64,000 nt of DNA from contig REDG01000035.1 of the NCBI GenBank assembly GCA_007693605.1, positions 1 through 64,000 of the forward strand, written 5' to 3'. The notes beneath the pieces are model-generated. The model worked only from the letters and a program-made list of their open reading frames with translations, made no database searches and had not been told where the DNA came from. Below, one piece after another: positions 26,041-34,797 of this stretch. The number at the start of each line of letters is the position of its first letter. The stretch's first letter is position 1. The translations under genes were made by a program, and so were the position numbers. This DNA is from Bradymonadales bacterium (lineage in GTDB: Bacteria > Bdellovibrionota > UBA2394).

Positions 26041-26900
26041 TGGCAGAGGCCTTTATTCTTTCTTGTCGAGCTTACTCAGAGAGTGATCTGATTGTTGAGT
26101 TTTTCATGGAAAACGGAGAGAGATGTCAGGGCTTTGCCCGAGCCGCCAAAAACTCCAAACGAAGATTTCCGCATCAGTTTCGTTCTACGGGTCTTTATCA
26201 GGTGAGTTTTTCAAAGCGAAGAGACTCACGCTCTTTGAGCCCGGTCGCAAGCTGCGAACTCCTTCGCTATTATGAGGGTATTGAGTCTGGAAGCTTTTCG
26301 ACTCTGCTGCGATGGACATTTTTGATGGAGTGGCTTCGGGAAGAGGCGGTTGAGCCTATTGGGTTTGAAGACTTGAAGCTTTTTGCCGAGAAGATGAGTG
26401 GAGGCTTATCTCAAGAAGCCTTGCTCGAATTCTGCCGCTTCTCAATTGACCAGCAAGGTTTGCGTCCAAACTTTTTGGAGTGTAGTCACTGTCATAAAGC
26501 CATGGACGAATCAAAGGGGGTTGTTTTTTCTTTAGCCCGATTTGGCTTGTGTCATCCTGAATGCGGAGCCGGCTTGCGGCTTTCATCGAATGCGGTCGCG
26601 TGGTGGTCTGAGGCCTTTGAGCCGAGTGGGCCACTGTCCGCAGAAGACGCGAGTGCACTCGAAAAGATTCTTCCCTCTTATCTCCAGTCTGGCTTGGGTC
26701 GAGAGCTCAAAAGTCTTCGACTGCTTCAGCAAGAACTTTCTGAGAGCTCTAGTGGCCCAAGCGGTTGGACCACTAGTTCAGGCAGACTTCCGTCCCCTCT
26801 TGAGCAAGTTCTTCGAGTTGAGGAAAGAGCGCCATCATTGCCACCCTTTCCTCCATCCCTCGGCCTAGCCGGTGAAGATTTGCCAAAACCGATCGGATGA
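26040..26900 (+). CDS. recO: DNA repair protein RecO
   Basis: RecO mediates loading of RecA with RecF and RecR. An N-terminal OB fold (EAFILSCRAYSESDLIVEFF) precedes a helical domain and a zinc-type motif (CSHCHK, then CHPEC). At 286 aa it is about 40 residues longer than most RecO proteins. The excess, from about residue 245, is low-complexity Ser/Pro sequence encoded opposite the 3' end of the convergent subtilase gene (128-bp overlap), where the 12-mer inverted pair lies, so the true domain likely ends near residue 240. Confidence 0.88.
   Translation: MAEAFILSCRAYSESDLIVEFFMENGERCQGFARAAKNSKRRFPHQFRSTGLYQVSFSKRRDSRSLSPVASCELLRYYEGIESGSFSTLLRWTFLMEWLREEAVEPIGFEDLKLFAEKMSGGLSQEALLEFCRFSIDQQGLRPNFLECSHCHKAMDESKGVVFSLARFGLCHPECGAGLRLSSNAVAWWSEAFEPSGPLSAEDASALEKILPSYLQSGLGRELKSLRLLQQELSESSSGPSGWTTSSGRLPSPLEQVLRVEERAPSLPPFPPSLGLAGEDLPKPIG
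26749..26776. repeat. Inverted pair of 12-mer motifs in the recO/subtilase overlap
   Basis: A one-mismatch plus-strand copy (CTAGTGGCCCAA, 26749-26760) faces an exact minus-strand copy (26765-26776), forming a 12-bp-arm hairpin with a 4-base loop. The minus copy supplies the TAG stop of the subtilase. It could act as a bidirectional transcription stop between the convergent genes although no T-run follows. Confidence 0.75.
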
Positions 26901-28503
26901 GCTTCGGCGATTGGAGGCTTGCAAAGACCCCCAAGTTCTCAGGATGGTAAGCTAAGAGAGATCGTTGAAGCCACATGGCATGTTGAGTGTAGGCGAGGAG
27001 CAATTCGTCCTCTTCGCAAAAGTCTTGATAGTTGTAAGACAGAAAGCGAAGGCCTTCTGAGTAGAAGTTGAAGTTTCGGCTGTAGAACTCAGACATTCTC
27101 TCAAATTCTGACATATCGTCAGAGAGCAAGACTTGTCGATAGACGCTTCGACGATAGGCTTCTGAGTGCCGAGGGGCTCTAATCTCTTCGATACGGGCTC
27201 TTCGTATCTCTCTACTGAAGTCGAAAAGCTCTTCTAGTCTAAGAGCCTCTGCCAGAGAAATAGACTCAGCCTCCATGACACGAGAAAGTCGTATGGCGAG
27301 CAAGGTGGCTTTGTAGACATTGATAAGACCTCGACCCCAGTTCTGAGATTTTCTCTCTAGTTTCCAGGCTGTTCTTTCAAGAATCTCCTCTAGCAGCTCT
27401 GCGGGCTCCTCCGGAAAAATCACTCGAAGGTTGGCCAAGGCACCCGATGCCAAGGGGGCCGCCATGCTTGTGCCTGACATCAAGCCCAAGGAGGCGCCGA
27501 CCTCGGCTCTTGAGTGAAGTCGAGAGGCGATATCCACACCAGGGGCCATGATGCGAACTTTTCGTCCGTAGTTGGAAAAACTGGCGACGCCACCCCAAGG
27601 CCCGATGGCACCGACCACGAAGGCCCCTTCGGTTTTATCGGCAATCCAACCCCTGCCAAGGCTCTTCCCATCATTTCCTGCTGCGATCACCAAGTTGGCA
27701 TTCTTCTCAGTGCGAACTCGTTGGGCGGCACGAAGATAATCGTTCGATGCTGGAAGCTGAAGACTCATATTGACGATGAAGTTGGCGTAAGGGAATTCAA
27801 GCAAACTCTCAAGAAAGTAAGGAAAGTCTTGCGGAAAGTGGCGAACATTGCCTTGAAAAGCGTCGAAGGCAAAGAGTTCTACATTCGGACTAGTTCCGAT
27901 CTCAAGCTCAAGGCCGCCAATCGTGCCCGCCACATGAATGCCGTGATCTGATTGAATTCTGGGCAGAGGACTTTTGAAGTCTGGGATCACAATTTCTTCC
28001 AGAAGAAGCGTCTCTAACCAGGAGCTGGCGAACTCGAGGTCAGCCGGCCTGTCGTTGCTCATACGATCGCCAGTTGGAGTGCCGCTCAGAAAATCCATAA
28101 AACGAAAGCGAAGCCTTCGGTCGGGCAGTTCTGGAAAGGGCAGTTGAGTCGCTCGCGGATCATCAATCCGATCGTCCATCACAATCACTCGAGCGGCTTG
28201 ACCCCCAAATCTCGACAAGGGCTCGCGGGCGAGTTCGGCTCCCGAGATTCTCAAGTGCCACAATAGAGGAACGGGTCCGTAGGGAGCCTCCGTCAAGACC
28301 TGTGGACGACGGCCTTGTTGGGCCGACTCCACGGGAGCGCTTCGATCTAAACTCTGATCTAGAATTTGAGCGATTCGCTCCGCCGAGATTTCAGCAGAAA
28401 GACTGAAGTGCCCACTAAAAGACGCCAGCAAAACAGCTGCCACCCCCGCTAAGCATCGAACTGAAAGAGAACCGACCGAATTCCGTCGAAAAAAGACCCC
28501 CAT
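26773..28503 (-). CDS. Secreted subtilisin-like serine protease (S8)
   Basis: About 576 aa: signal peptide (MGVFFRRNSVGSLSVRCLAG...), then a subtilase domain. The triad is visible as aspartate in VIVMDDRID (about 110), histidine in DHGIHVAGT (about 187) and serine in GTSMAAP (about 346), with the oxyanion asparagine in AAGNDG. A roughly 150-residue helical C-terminal region follows. The start at 28503 has GGGGG four bases upstream and gives the signal peptide; an earlier in-frame start does not. Probably extracellular or periplasmic protein degradation. Confidence 0.9.
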   Translation of the reverse strand: MGVFFRRNSVGSLSVRCLAGVAAVLLASFSGHFSLSAEISAERIAQILDQSLDRSAPVESAQQGRRPQVLTEAPYGPVPLLWHLRISGAELAREPLSRFGGQAARVIVMDDRIDDPRATQLPFPELPDRRLRFRFMDFLSGTPTGDRMSNDRPADLEFASSWLETLLLEEIVIPDFKSPLPRIQSDHGIHVAGTIGGLELEIGTSPNVELFAFDAFQGNVRHFPQDFPYFLESLLEFPYANFIVNMSLQLPASNDYLRAAQRVRTEKNANLVIAAGNDGKSLGRGWIADKTEGAFVVGAIGPWGGVASFSNYGRKVRIMAPGVDIASRLHSRAEVGASLGLMSGTSMAAPLASGALANLRVIFPEEPAELLEEILERTAWKLERKSQNWGRGLINVYKATLLAIRLSRVMEAESISLAEALRLEELFDFSREIRRARIEEIRAPRHSEAYRRSVYRQVLLSDDMSEFERMSEFYSRNFNFYSEGLRFLSYNYQDFCEEDELLLAYTQHAMWLQRSLLAYHPENLGVFASLQSPKLIRSVLANLHRLGRGMEERVAMMALFPQLEELAQEGTEVCLN

Positions 28504-28642
28504 AAAACCCCCTATTTCCCCATCTGAGATTTTACGACTCGCGTTAACGCACTGCAAGTAAATTCCGTTTTTGGCCTGAGAAAAGTCTGCACATTTTCAG
28601 TTCTTTCGATTAATTCTCGAAACAGGAGTTCAAAAGCAGAAT

Positions 28643-29986
28643 ATGTCAGGTTCTCAGGCCGATAAGATGGCAAAAATAGTTTCCTTGTGTAAACGAAGAG
28701 GGTTCATTTTTCAATCCTCCGAAATCTACGGGGGTTTGAACTCCTGCTACGACTATGGCCCTTTGGGGGCCGAGCTGAAGTCTCGGGTGAAGTCCCTTTG
28801 GATGGACTCCATGCTTCGGGAGCATGAGAATATCAAGGCACTCGATAGCTCGATTCTGATGCACCCCAAGATTTGGGAGGCCTCGGGGCATGTGTCCAAT
28901 TTCACCGATCCCCTGGTGGATTGTCGCACTTGCAAAGCCCGATTCAGAGCCGATCAGCTCGACTTGAGTTCCTGCCCGAAAAAGCCCTCAAAAAAACCGG
29001 GCGAGTGTGAGGGGGAGTTCACCGAAGCTCGTCAGTTTAACCTAATGTTTCGCACCTTTATGGGGCCTCTGCAAGACGAGTCGGCCGTGGTGTTCTTGCG
29101 ACCTGAAACGGCTCAGGGGATCTATGTGAATTTCTTAAATGTCATGACTTCTAGCCGACAAAAGATTCCGTTTGGAATCGCGCAGATCGGAAAGGCTTTT
29201 CGCAACGAGATCACACCAGGCAATTTCATTTTTCGAATGCGTGAGTTCGAGCAGATGGAGATGCAGTATTTTGTAAAGCCAGGTGAAGACATGGCGAGTT
29301 TTGAAGAATGGAAAGAGAAGAGAATGCAGTGGCATTTGGCCATGGGAATTCGAAAAGAAAAACTTCGGTTTCATGAGCACGGGCCTAAAGAGCTTGCGCA
29401 CTATGCCAAAGCGGCTTTCGATATTCAGTACGAGTTCCCCTTTGGATGGCAAGAGATCGAGGGGATTCATCACCGAAGTGACTTTGATTTAAAACAGCAC
29501 GAAAAGTTTTCCGGAAAACGGCTAAGCGTTCACGATGTCGACACCAAAGAATCTTATACCCCCTTCGTGGTTGAAACTTCCGTCGGTTGTGATCGCGCTT
29601 TGTTGACACTCATGGTCGATGCCTATGGTGAAGAACAGGTGGAAGCCAAAGAAGGGGAAGAAGGCGGACAGCGCGTGGTACTTCGCTTTTCACCGAGAGT
29701 GGCACCGGTGCAGCTCGCCGTCTTTCCGCTTTTGAAGAAGCCTGAGTTGCAGGAAAGGGCTCGAAAGATCCACCAAGATCTTAAGAAGACCTATCGATTG
29801 GAGTTCGACGAAAGTGGCAGCATCGGAAAGCGCTATCGTCGAGTTGATGAGATCGGCGTGCTGAGTGCCGTCACCGTAGACTTTGAAACGGATTCCGTGA
29901 CGGTTCGAGATCGAGATTCTATGAAGCAAGAGAGAGTAGGAGTGGAGCAGTTGCCCGCCTATTTGGCTGAACGATTGATCACTTGA
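28643..29986 (+). CDS. glyS: Glycyl-tRNA synthetase (dimeric class II type)
   Basis: Charges tRNA-Gly. Class II motifs are present: ETAQGIYVNF, GKAFRNEITPGNFIFRMREFEQMEMQYF (motif 2), and the motif 3 region TSVGCDRALLTLMVDAYGEE. It is the single-chain alpha2 form seen in Gram-positives, thermophiles and Bdellovibrio-like bacteria, not the alpha/beta form of most proteobacteria. A Cys-rich insert (C-R-T-C ... C-P) is present about residues 93-120. An AGGAG lies 14 bases before the ATG. Confidence 0.95.
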   Translation: MSGSQADKMAKIVSLCKRRGFIFQSSEIYGGLNSCYDYGPLGAELKSRVKSLWMDSMLREHENIKALDSSILMHPKIWEASGHVSNFTDPLVDCRTCKARFRADQLDLSSCPKKPSKKPGECEGEFTEARQFNLMFRTFMGPLQDESAVVFLRPETAQGIYVNFLNVMTSSRQKIPFGIAQIGKAFRNEITPGNFIFRMREFEQMEMQYFVKPGEDMASFEEWKEKRMQWHLAMGIRKEKLRFHEHGPKELAHYAKAAFDIQYEFPFGWQEIEGIHHRSDFDLKQHEKFSGKRLSVHDVDTKESYTPFVVETSVGCDRALLTLMVDAYGEEQVEAKEGEEGGQRVVLRFSPRVAPVQLAVFPLLKKPELQERARKIHQDLKKTYRLEFDESGSIGKRYRRVDEIGVLSAVTVDFETDSVTVRDRDSMKQERVGVEQLPAYLAERLIT

Positions 29987-29998
29987 GGAGGTGTCACT

Positions 29999-32815
29999 AT
30001 GGAACTAGCAAAGTCCAAAGTCTTGAGGTCCAAGCTGGCCGGTCAGAGAAAAGACTCCGCAAAGAAAGGCAAGAGTTCTGTGAGAAAGAGTCAGCCTGTG
30101 AGTGAGCAGCGATTGAAGAAAATGATTTGTAGCATAGGCTTTCGGGCGAGTCCCTTTGCTGAGGCGAAGGCACTGAAGTTAGATTCCAAGCGACTTGCAG
30201 AACGATTGGGCGGCAAGGGAGCGGGCCTGGTGGAGATGACTCGATTAGGGCTTCCGGTGCCCCCCGCCATCAATCTATCTACTGAGCTGTGTCAGATTTA
30301 TCTGCTTCGGGGAAGTTTGCCTAGTTCAGTCATGACTTGGACGATGAAGGCCATTCAGGGCATGGAGAAAAACCTAAACCGTGAGTTTGGTTCGGATACA
30401 AGACCCTTGCTGGTTTCGGTTCGATCGGGAGCCCCAATCTCGATGCCGGGCATGATGGATACGATTCTGAATCTCGGCTTGAACACCAAGATTGTCGAGG
30501 CTTTGTCGGGGGAGTCGGTCGACCAGGCTAGGTTTTGGTGGGATTGCTATCGTCGTTTCATTGTGGCCTTCGCAGAAGTCGTTCTGAAAGAAAGGAGAGA
30601 CCCCTTTGAGCGAAAACTTGAACGAGCGAAGAATTTGGAACGAGTGATCGAAGATTCGAAGCTTTCTGCTGAGTCTCTAAAAGACCTCTCTTTGGAGTAT
30701 CTTTCTATGCTCGGGTCGAAGTTTCCTCAAGATCCGGGCGGGCAGCTCAAGAGGGCGATTGAGGCGGTCTTTCAATCCTGGAACACCGAGCGAGCCCTGC
30801 ACTATCGTCAGTTGAATCGAATTCCTGAACATTGGGGGACGGCGGTTAACATTCAGGCGATGGTTTTCGGGAATAGAAATGAGCGATCGGCCACGGGGGT
30901 TGTGTTTACGAGAAACCCCTCGACGGGTGAGAAAAAGCTCTATGGCGAGTATCTTATCAACGCCCAGGGAGAGGATGTGGTGGCAGGCATTCGAACGCCT
31001 GAGTCGATTGAGGGCCTTTCGAAAAGATTGCCGAAGGCGGCTAAGGAGCTTCATTCGATTCTGAAGAAGCTCGAGGGGCAGTATGCAGAAGTGCAGGATG
31101 TCGAGTTCACCATTGATGACGGGCGTCTTTTTATTTTGCAGACCAGAACGGCCAAACGAACAGCCGCCGCAGCCGTTAAGCATGCGATTCAATTTGTTTC
31201 TGAAAAGAAATTGCGGCCAGAAGAAGCTTTGTTTCGCTTGAGTTTTGATCAGGTCAAGCAGATGCTCCACCCCTCTCTTCAGCCCACCAAAGAGAGCCCG
31301 CTTGGAAAGGGGCTTCCGGCGAGCCCGGGGGCCGTTTCGGGAAAGCTGGCTTTTGATGCGGAAGCCGCCGTACAGATGAACCGGGCCGAACAGCGGGTGA
31401 TTCTTGTAAGAAAAGAAACCTCGCCAGAAGACATTGTTGGCATGAGTGCTTCTGAGGGAATTCTAACAGCCACCGGAGGCATGACTTCGCATGCCGCTGT
31501 GGTTGGTCGGGGCATGGGAAAATCATGCGTTGTGGGTTGCCAGAGCCTTCAGATTGACGAGAGTCGACGCGAGCTTCGTATCGGAGATGTCGTCTTACGA
31601 GAAGGGGATGTGGTCACTCTTAATGGTTCTACGGGTGAATTTTATCGAGGAGAGTTGCCGACCTTGGCCACTAGTTGGAGTCGAGAGGCAGAGAAGTACT
31701 TTGGTTGGGCGGATCGTTTTGCACGAATGCAGGTTTTGACGAACGCCGACACGCCGGTGCAGTGTCAGACCGCGCTTGAGTTGGGCGCGAAAGGAATTGG
31801 ACTTTGTCGAACAGAGCATATGTTCTTTGAGCCCTCAAGGCTTCGTTCCTTTCGCAGGATGATTCTAACGGAAGATCAAGCGACTCGGCTTGAAGAGATT
31901 CAGACTCTAAGGGCTCATCAGACTCGAGACTTTATCGAAATTTTTCGAGTGATGAATTCTCGTTCGGTTTGTGTGAGGTTGCTAGATCCCCCTCTGCACG
32001 AGTTTCTTCCGAAACTAGAGGACGAAGCGGAGTTGCGTGTTTTGTCTGAGGACTTGGGCATGAGCCCGTTTGACTTAAAACGCCGATTGCAAAGCCTGGA
32101 AGAAAGCAATCCGATGCTGGGCCATCGGGGCTGTCGCCTCGGCATTAGCTTTCCAGAAGTTTATCAGATGCAGGTTTTAGCTCTGGTGGGAGCATTAGCG
32201 ACTCACCTTGCCAACGGTGGGCGACTCGAGTGTAAGATCATGCTCCCATTGATTGTGGCAGCGCCTGAGCTGGATTATTTGCTTTCAAGATTAAAGAGGC
32301 TGGCTTTGTCTGAAGTTCCCCAGAAGTTTCATTCTAAACTAATGAAGTCGATTAAGTGGGGGAGTATGATTGAGTTGCCCCGAGCGTGCATGGTTGCAGG
32401 AGACTTAGCGAAGGATCTTGATTTCGTATCCTTTGGAACCAATGATCTCACTCAGACCGGATTGGGAATTTCTCGCGATGATTCTCATAAGTTTATGTCA
32501 GTTTATTTGGAGAAAGGACTCTTTCCAGCTGAACCTTTCGAGCAACTCGATCAAGAGGGAATTGGCCAATTGATTCGTTTTGCAGTTGAAGCTCTTCGCA
32601 AAGCCAATCCAAAGATTGAGATTGGAGTCTGTGGCGAACATGCCGGCGACCCGAGTAGTATTGAGTTTTTTGAGCAGCTGGGGTTTGACACGATTAGTTG
32701 TTCTCCCTACCGTGTGCCAGTTGCGAGATTGGCAGCGGCCAGGGCCGTTCTTCAGACTCCAGTGAAGTCGAAGCTTCGAAGAACCGCCAAGAAGTCTTCC
32801 AAGAAAGGATCTTAA
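29999..32815 (+). CDS. ppdK: Pyruvate, phosphate dikinase
   Basis: Interconverts pyruvate, ATP and phosphate with phosphoenolpyruvate, AMP and pyrophosphate. Contains the ATP-grasp N-domain (GGKGAGLVEM; SVRSGAPISMPGMMDTILNLGLN), the phospho-histidine swivelling domain (GGMTSHAAVVGRGMGKSCVVGC) and the C-terminal PEP/pyruvate barrel (GIGLCRTEHMFF; SFGTNDLTQTGLGISRDD; GVCGEHAGDP). Length 938 aa exceeds the usual 875-890 because of a lysine/serine-rich N-terminal leader of about 45 residues. It follows glyS by 12 bp with GAGGAGG upstream. Confidence 0.95.
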   Translation: MELAKSKVLRSKLAGQRKDSAKKGKSSVRKSQPVSEQRLKKMICSIGFRASPFAEAKALKLDSKRLAERLGGKGAGLVEMTRLGLPVPPAINLSTELCQIYLLRGSLPSSVMTWTMKAIQGMEKNLNREFGSDTRPLLVSVRSGAPISMPGMMDTILNLGLNTKIVEALSGESVDQARFWWDCYRRFIVAFAEVVLKERRDPFERKLERAKNLERVIEDSKLSAESLKDLSLEYLSMLGSKFPQDPGGQLKRAIEAVFQSWNTERALHYRQLNRIPEHWGTAVNIQAMVFGNRNERSATGVVFTRNPSTGEKKLYGEYLINAQGEDVVAGIRTPESIEGLSKRLPKAAKELHSILKKLEGQYAEVQDVEFTIDDGRLFILQTRTAKRTAAAAVKHAIQFVSEKKLRPEEALFRLSFDQVKQMLHPSLQPTKESPLGKGLPASPGAVSGKLAFDAEAAVQMNRAEQRVILVRKETSPEDIVGMSASEGILTATGGMTSHAAVVGRGMGKSCVVGCQSLQIDESRRELRIGDVVLREGDVVTLNGSTGEFYRGELPTLATSWSREAEKYFGWADRFARMQVLTNADTPVQCQTALELGAKGIGLCRTEHMFFEPSRLRSFRRMILTEDQATRLEEIQTLRAHQTRDFIEIFRVMNSRSVCVRLLDPPLHEFLPKLEDEAELRVLSEDLGMSPFDLKRRLQSLEESNPMLGHRGCRLGISFPEVYQMQVLALVGALATHLANGGRLECKIMLPLIVAAPELDYLLSRLKRLALSEVPQKFHSKLMKSIKWGSMIELPRACMVAGDLAKDLDFVSFGTNDLTQTGLGISRDDSHKFMSVYLEKGLFPAEPFEQLDQEGIGQLIRFAVEALRKANPKIEIGVCGEHAGDPSSIEFFEQLGFDTISCSPYRVPVARLAAARAVLQTPVKSKLRRTAKKSSKKGS

Positions 32816-32820
32816 GAGTG

Positions 32821-34287
32821 ATGAACAGTTTGGTCGGCCGTGCATGTTTTTTCCTCCTTGCCGTTTTACTGATGGGTTGTGAGGGAAGTTTTACGGGGGA
32901 TCCTCCTGAAAACCCTTCATCGCTTCTCGGCCAGGGGGCTCTGATGGAGCTAGACGGGCCCTATCAGGTTAAAGACAGAGAGTTTTTGGGGCAGCGATAT
33001 TTGATTGTAATGAATACCGCTGAGGCGCTTCGCTTCAGAAACGGGGGTCTTATCTTTTACGAGATTGAAGGGGCCGACACATTCTCCAGACGAGCTGCTT
33101 TGGATTTGAAGATTCCTCCCTTCTCAGGAGATTTTGAGGTCTACGAGCGAGAAGGGGCTTGGCATGTGTTCGTGACCGATCGGAGGAATCAGCGACTTCG
33201 GGTTTTCATTTGGGATGCCATCGAAGAAGAGTTTGAAGAGGCTCTGGATGCTGACGGCAATCCTTTTGTGTTTGAGACTTTCCGAAACCCCAGAGAGATC
33301 ATTCTTTTTACGGATCAAGGGGCCAAAGATTATCTGGCGATTAGTCACTTTAGTTCGGGGACCCTTCAGTTTTTTGATTTGGAAGAATTTCGTTGGTTTG
33401 ATCAGTCTGATCTTGTCGAGAGATTTGGCTCAAATTTTGCCCAGACCATTGCGACTGTGCGGCGAGAAGAGCTGGTCGGTGCGAGTTTTCGGATGGAGGT
33501 CGAGAATTCTGACACCATGAACCTTCGAGGGGCTTCCGGCGCTCAGCGAGCCGGTTTTGGAATAAACCCCGGACTCTTTTTGGGCGGAGATCAAAGTTTT
33601 TTTGTCTATGCTTCGAATTCGGCCTCTGCTCTTTTCGGCTTTCGTTTTGAGAGTTTTGTGAACTCTGCGAATCTACTTTGGAACCTTCGGGCTGAAGAGC
33701 GAGGATTTCGAGATCAGGACGGAAACCGAGTCGAAGGATCTCAAGAGCGTGGCTTTCGAGGGATTTCGCGAGATGGGGAGAACCATATCTTCGCGGCGAG
33801 CCGAGCCGACAATCGAATCTACAGAGTCCCCAGCTCAGAGTTTGATTTCAGCACGAATCGAAATCAGAACACTCGAGCTTACAACGAAAATGCTCAGAAT
33901 TTTGCCTTGCAGCCACAAGAGGATCTATCGGACGAGGAAGAGAATTTCGTGATCGACCGGGAGGCCAGAAAATTCCCCCGGCTCGGAGACTTGACGGTCA
34001 ACGGAAGACTAGGGGCCGTGGCGGCAGATTTGTTGTGGGTATTGTCCTATGAGGCGAGAGGAGCTGGAGGTCGAGGTTTTGAAATTTCTCGACTCTATCA
34101 GTTAGAGCTGCTCGGAGATCCTCCGCTGTATCGGATTGCAAACAGCTTTGAGTTCGCCGAAGGGGACGCCCCCCAGAAACTGCTCTTATTGGAGGATTTG
34201 GACCGCCTTGTGGTGAGCGGCTTGGGAAGCCACGAAATCTCGGTTTTCGATGCTCTGACGATGGACCTTCTGTTCAAGCTGGAGTAG
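32821..34287 (+). CDS. Predicted lipoprotein, possibly beta-propeller
   Basis: A 488-aa protein starting MNSLVGRACFFLLAVLLMGC, a clear lipoprotein signal (lipidated C20). The body is beta-rich with repeats of short strands and aspartate/asparagine turns, compatible with a beta-propeller. AAAGGA precedes the ATG, 5 bp after ppdK stops; longer in-frame versions start inside ppdK. Function unknown. Confidence 0.75.
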   Translation: MNSLVGRACFFLLAVLLMGCEGSFTGDPPENPSSLLGQGALMELDGPYQVKDREFLGQRYLIVMNTAEALRFRNGGLIFYEIEGADTFSRRAALDLKIPPFSGDFEVYEREGAWHVFVTDRRNQRLRVFIWDAIEEEFEEALDADGNPFVFETFRNPREIILFTDQGAKDYLAISHFSSGTLQFFDLEEFRWFDQSDLVERFGSNFAQTIATVRREELVGASFRMEVENSDTMNLRGASGAQRAGFGINPGLFLGGDQSFFVYASNSASALFGFRFESFVNSANLLWNLRAEERGFRDQDGNRVEGSQERGFRGISRDGENHIFAASRADNRIYRVPSSEFDFSTNRNQNTRAYNENAQNFALQPQEDLSDEEENFVIDREARKFPRLGDLTVNGRLGAVAADLLWVLSYEARGAGGRGFEISRLYQLELLGDPPLYRIANSFEFAEGDAPQKLLLLEDLDRLVVSGLGSHEISVFDALTMDLLFKLE

Positions 34288-34302
34288 AGCCTTTTTCTTG
34301 AA

Positions 34303-34797
34303 ATGCTCAAAAGCTCTGAAATGCATCTGGTCTTGGTCGCGCCAAGAATTCCTGCGAATGTAGCGAGTGTGGCTCGAACGGCGATGGCCTTGGGGGCCAA
34401 GCTTCATCTGGTGGGGCCCTTTGGCTTTCGCTTAGACGAAAAGTCTATGGCTCGGGCATCGGTGGGCTACTTTAAAGAAGTAGACTACCAGACCTATATT
34501 GACTTCGACGACTTCTGGAAGTCGGCCCCTGTCGCGAGCTATATTTTTGTCACGAAACGGGGTGATTTTGACTACTCCGAGATCTCGTATTCACCGCCCC
34601 TTTGTTTGGTTTTTGGAAACGAAGAAGAGGGAGTGCCCCCAGAGTTTTGGGAAGTCCCAGGAGCCCAGAAATTTGTGTCTTGTCGGATTCCCACGGTCTC
34701 AGTACGCTGTTTAAACCTAGCGGTTGCGGTCGGAATACTGGGATTTGAGGTTCAAAGACAGTGGAGGCTGCAGAGAAAAATTGAGGGGGTAGGGTGA
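34303..34797 (+). CDS. SpoU-family tRNA/rRNA 2'-O-methyltransferase (TrmL-like)
   Basis: A 164-aa SPOUT methyltransferase without extra domains, the size of TrmL, which methylates the wobble ribose in certain tRNAs. Motif 1 (IPANVASVARTAMALGA), motif 2 (LVFGNEEEGVP) and motif 3 (CRIPTVSVRCLNLAVAVGI) of the deep trefoil knot are all visible. Substrate is inferred from length only. Its end overlaps smc by 4 bases. Confidence 0.85.
   Translation: MLKSSEMHLVLVAPRIPANVASVARTAMALGAKLHLVGPFGFRLDEKSMARASVGYFKEVDYQTYIDFDDFWKSAPVASYIFVTKRGDFDYSEISYSPPLCLVFGNEEEGVPPEFWEVPGAQKFVSCRIPTVSVRCLNLAVAVGILGFEVQRQWRLQRKIEGVG

Noticed and set aside
31665-31678. TTGGCCACTAG inside ppdK, resembling the 12-mer
   Set aside because: One base is deleted relative to the motif and it lies in conserved coding sequence, not at a gene end; probably chance.
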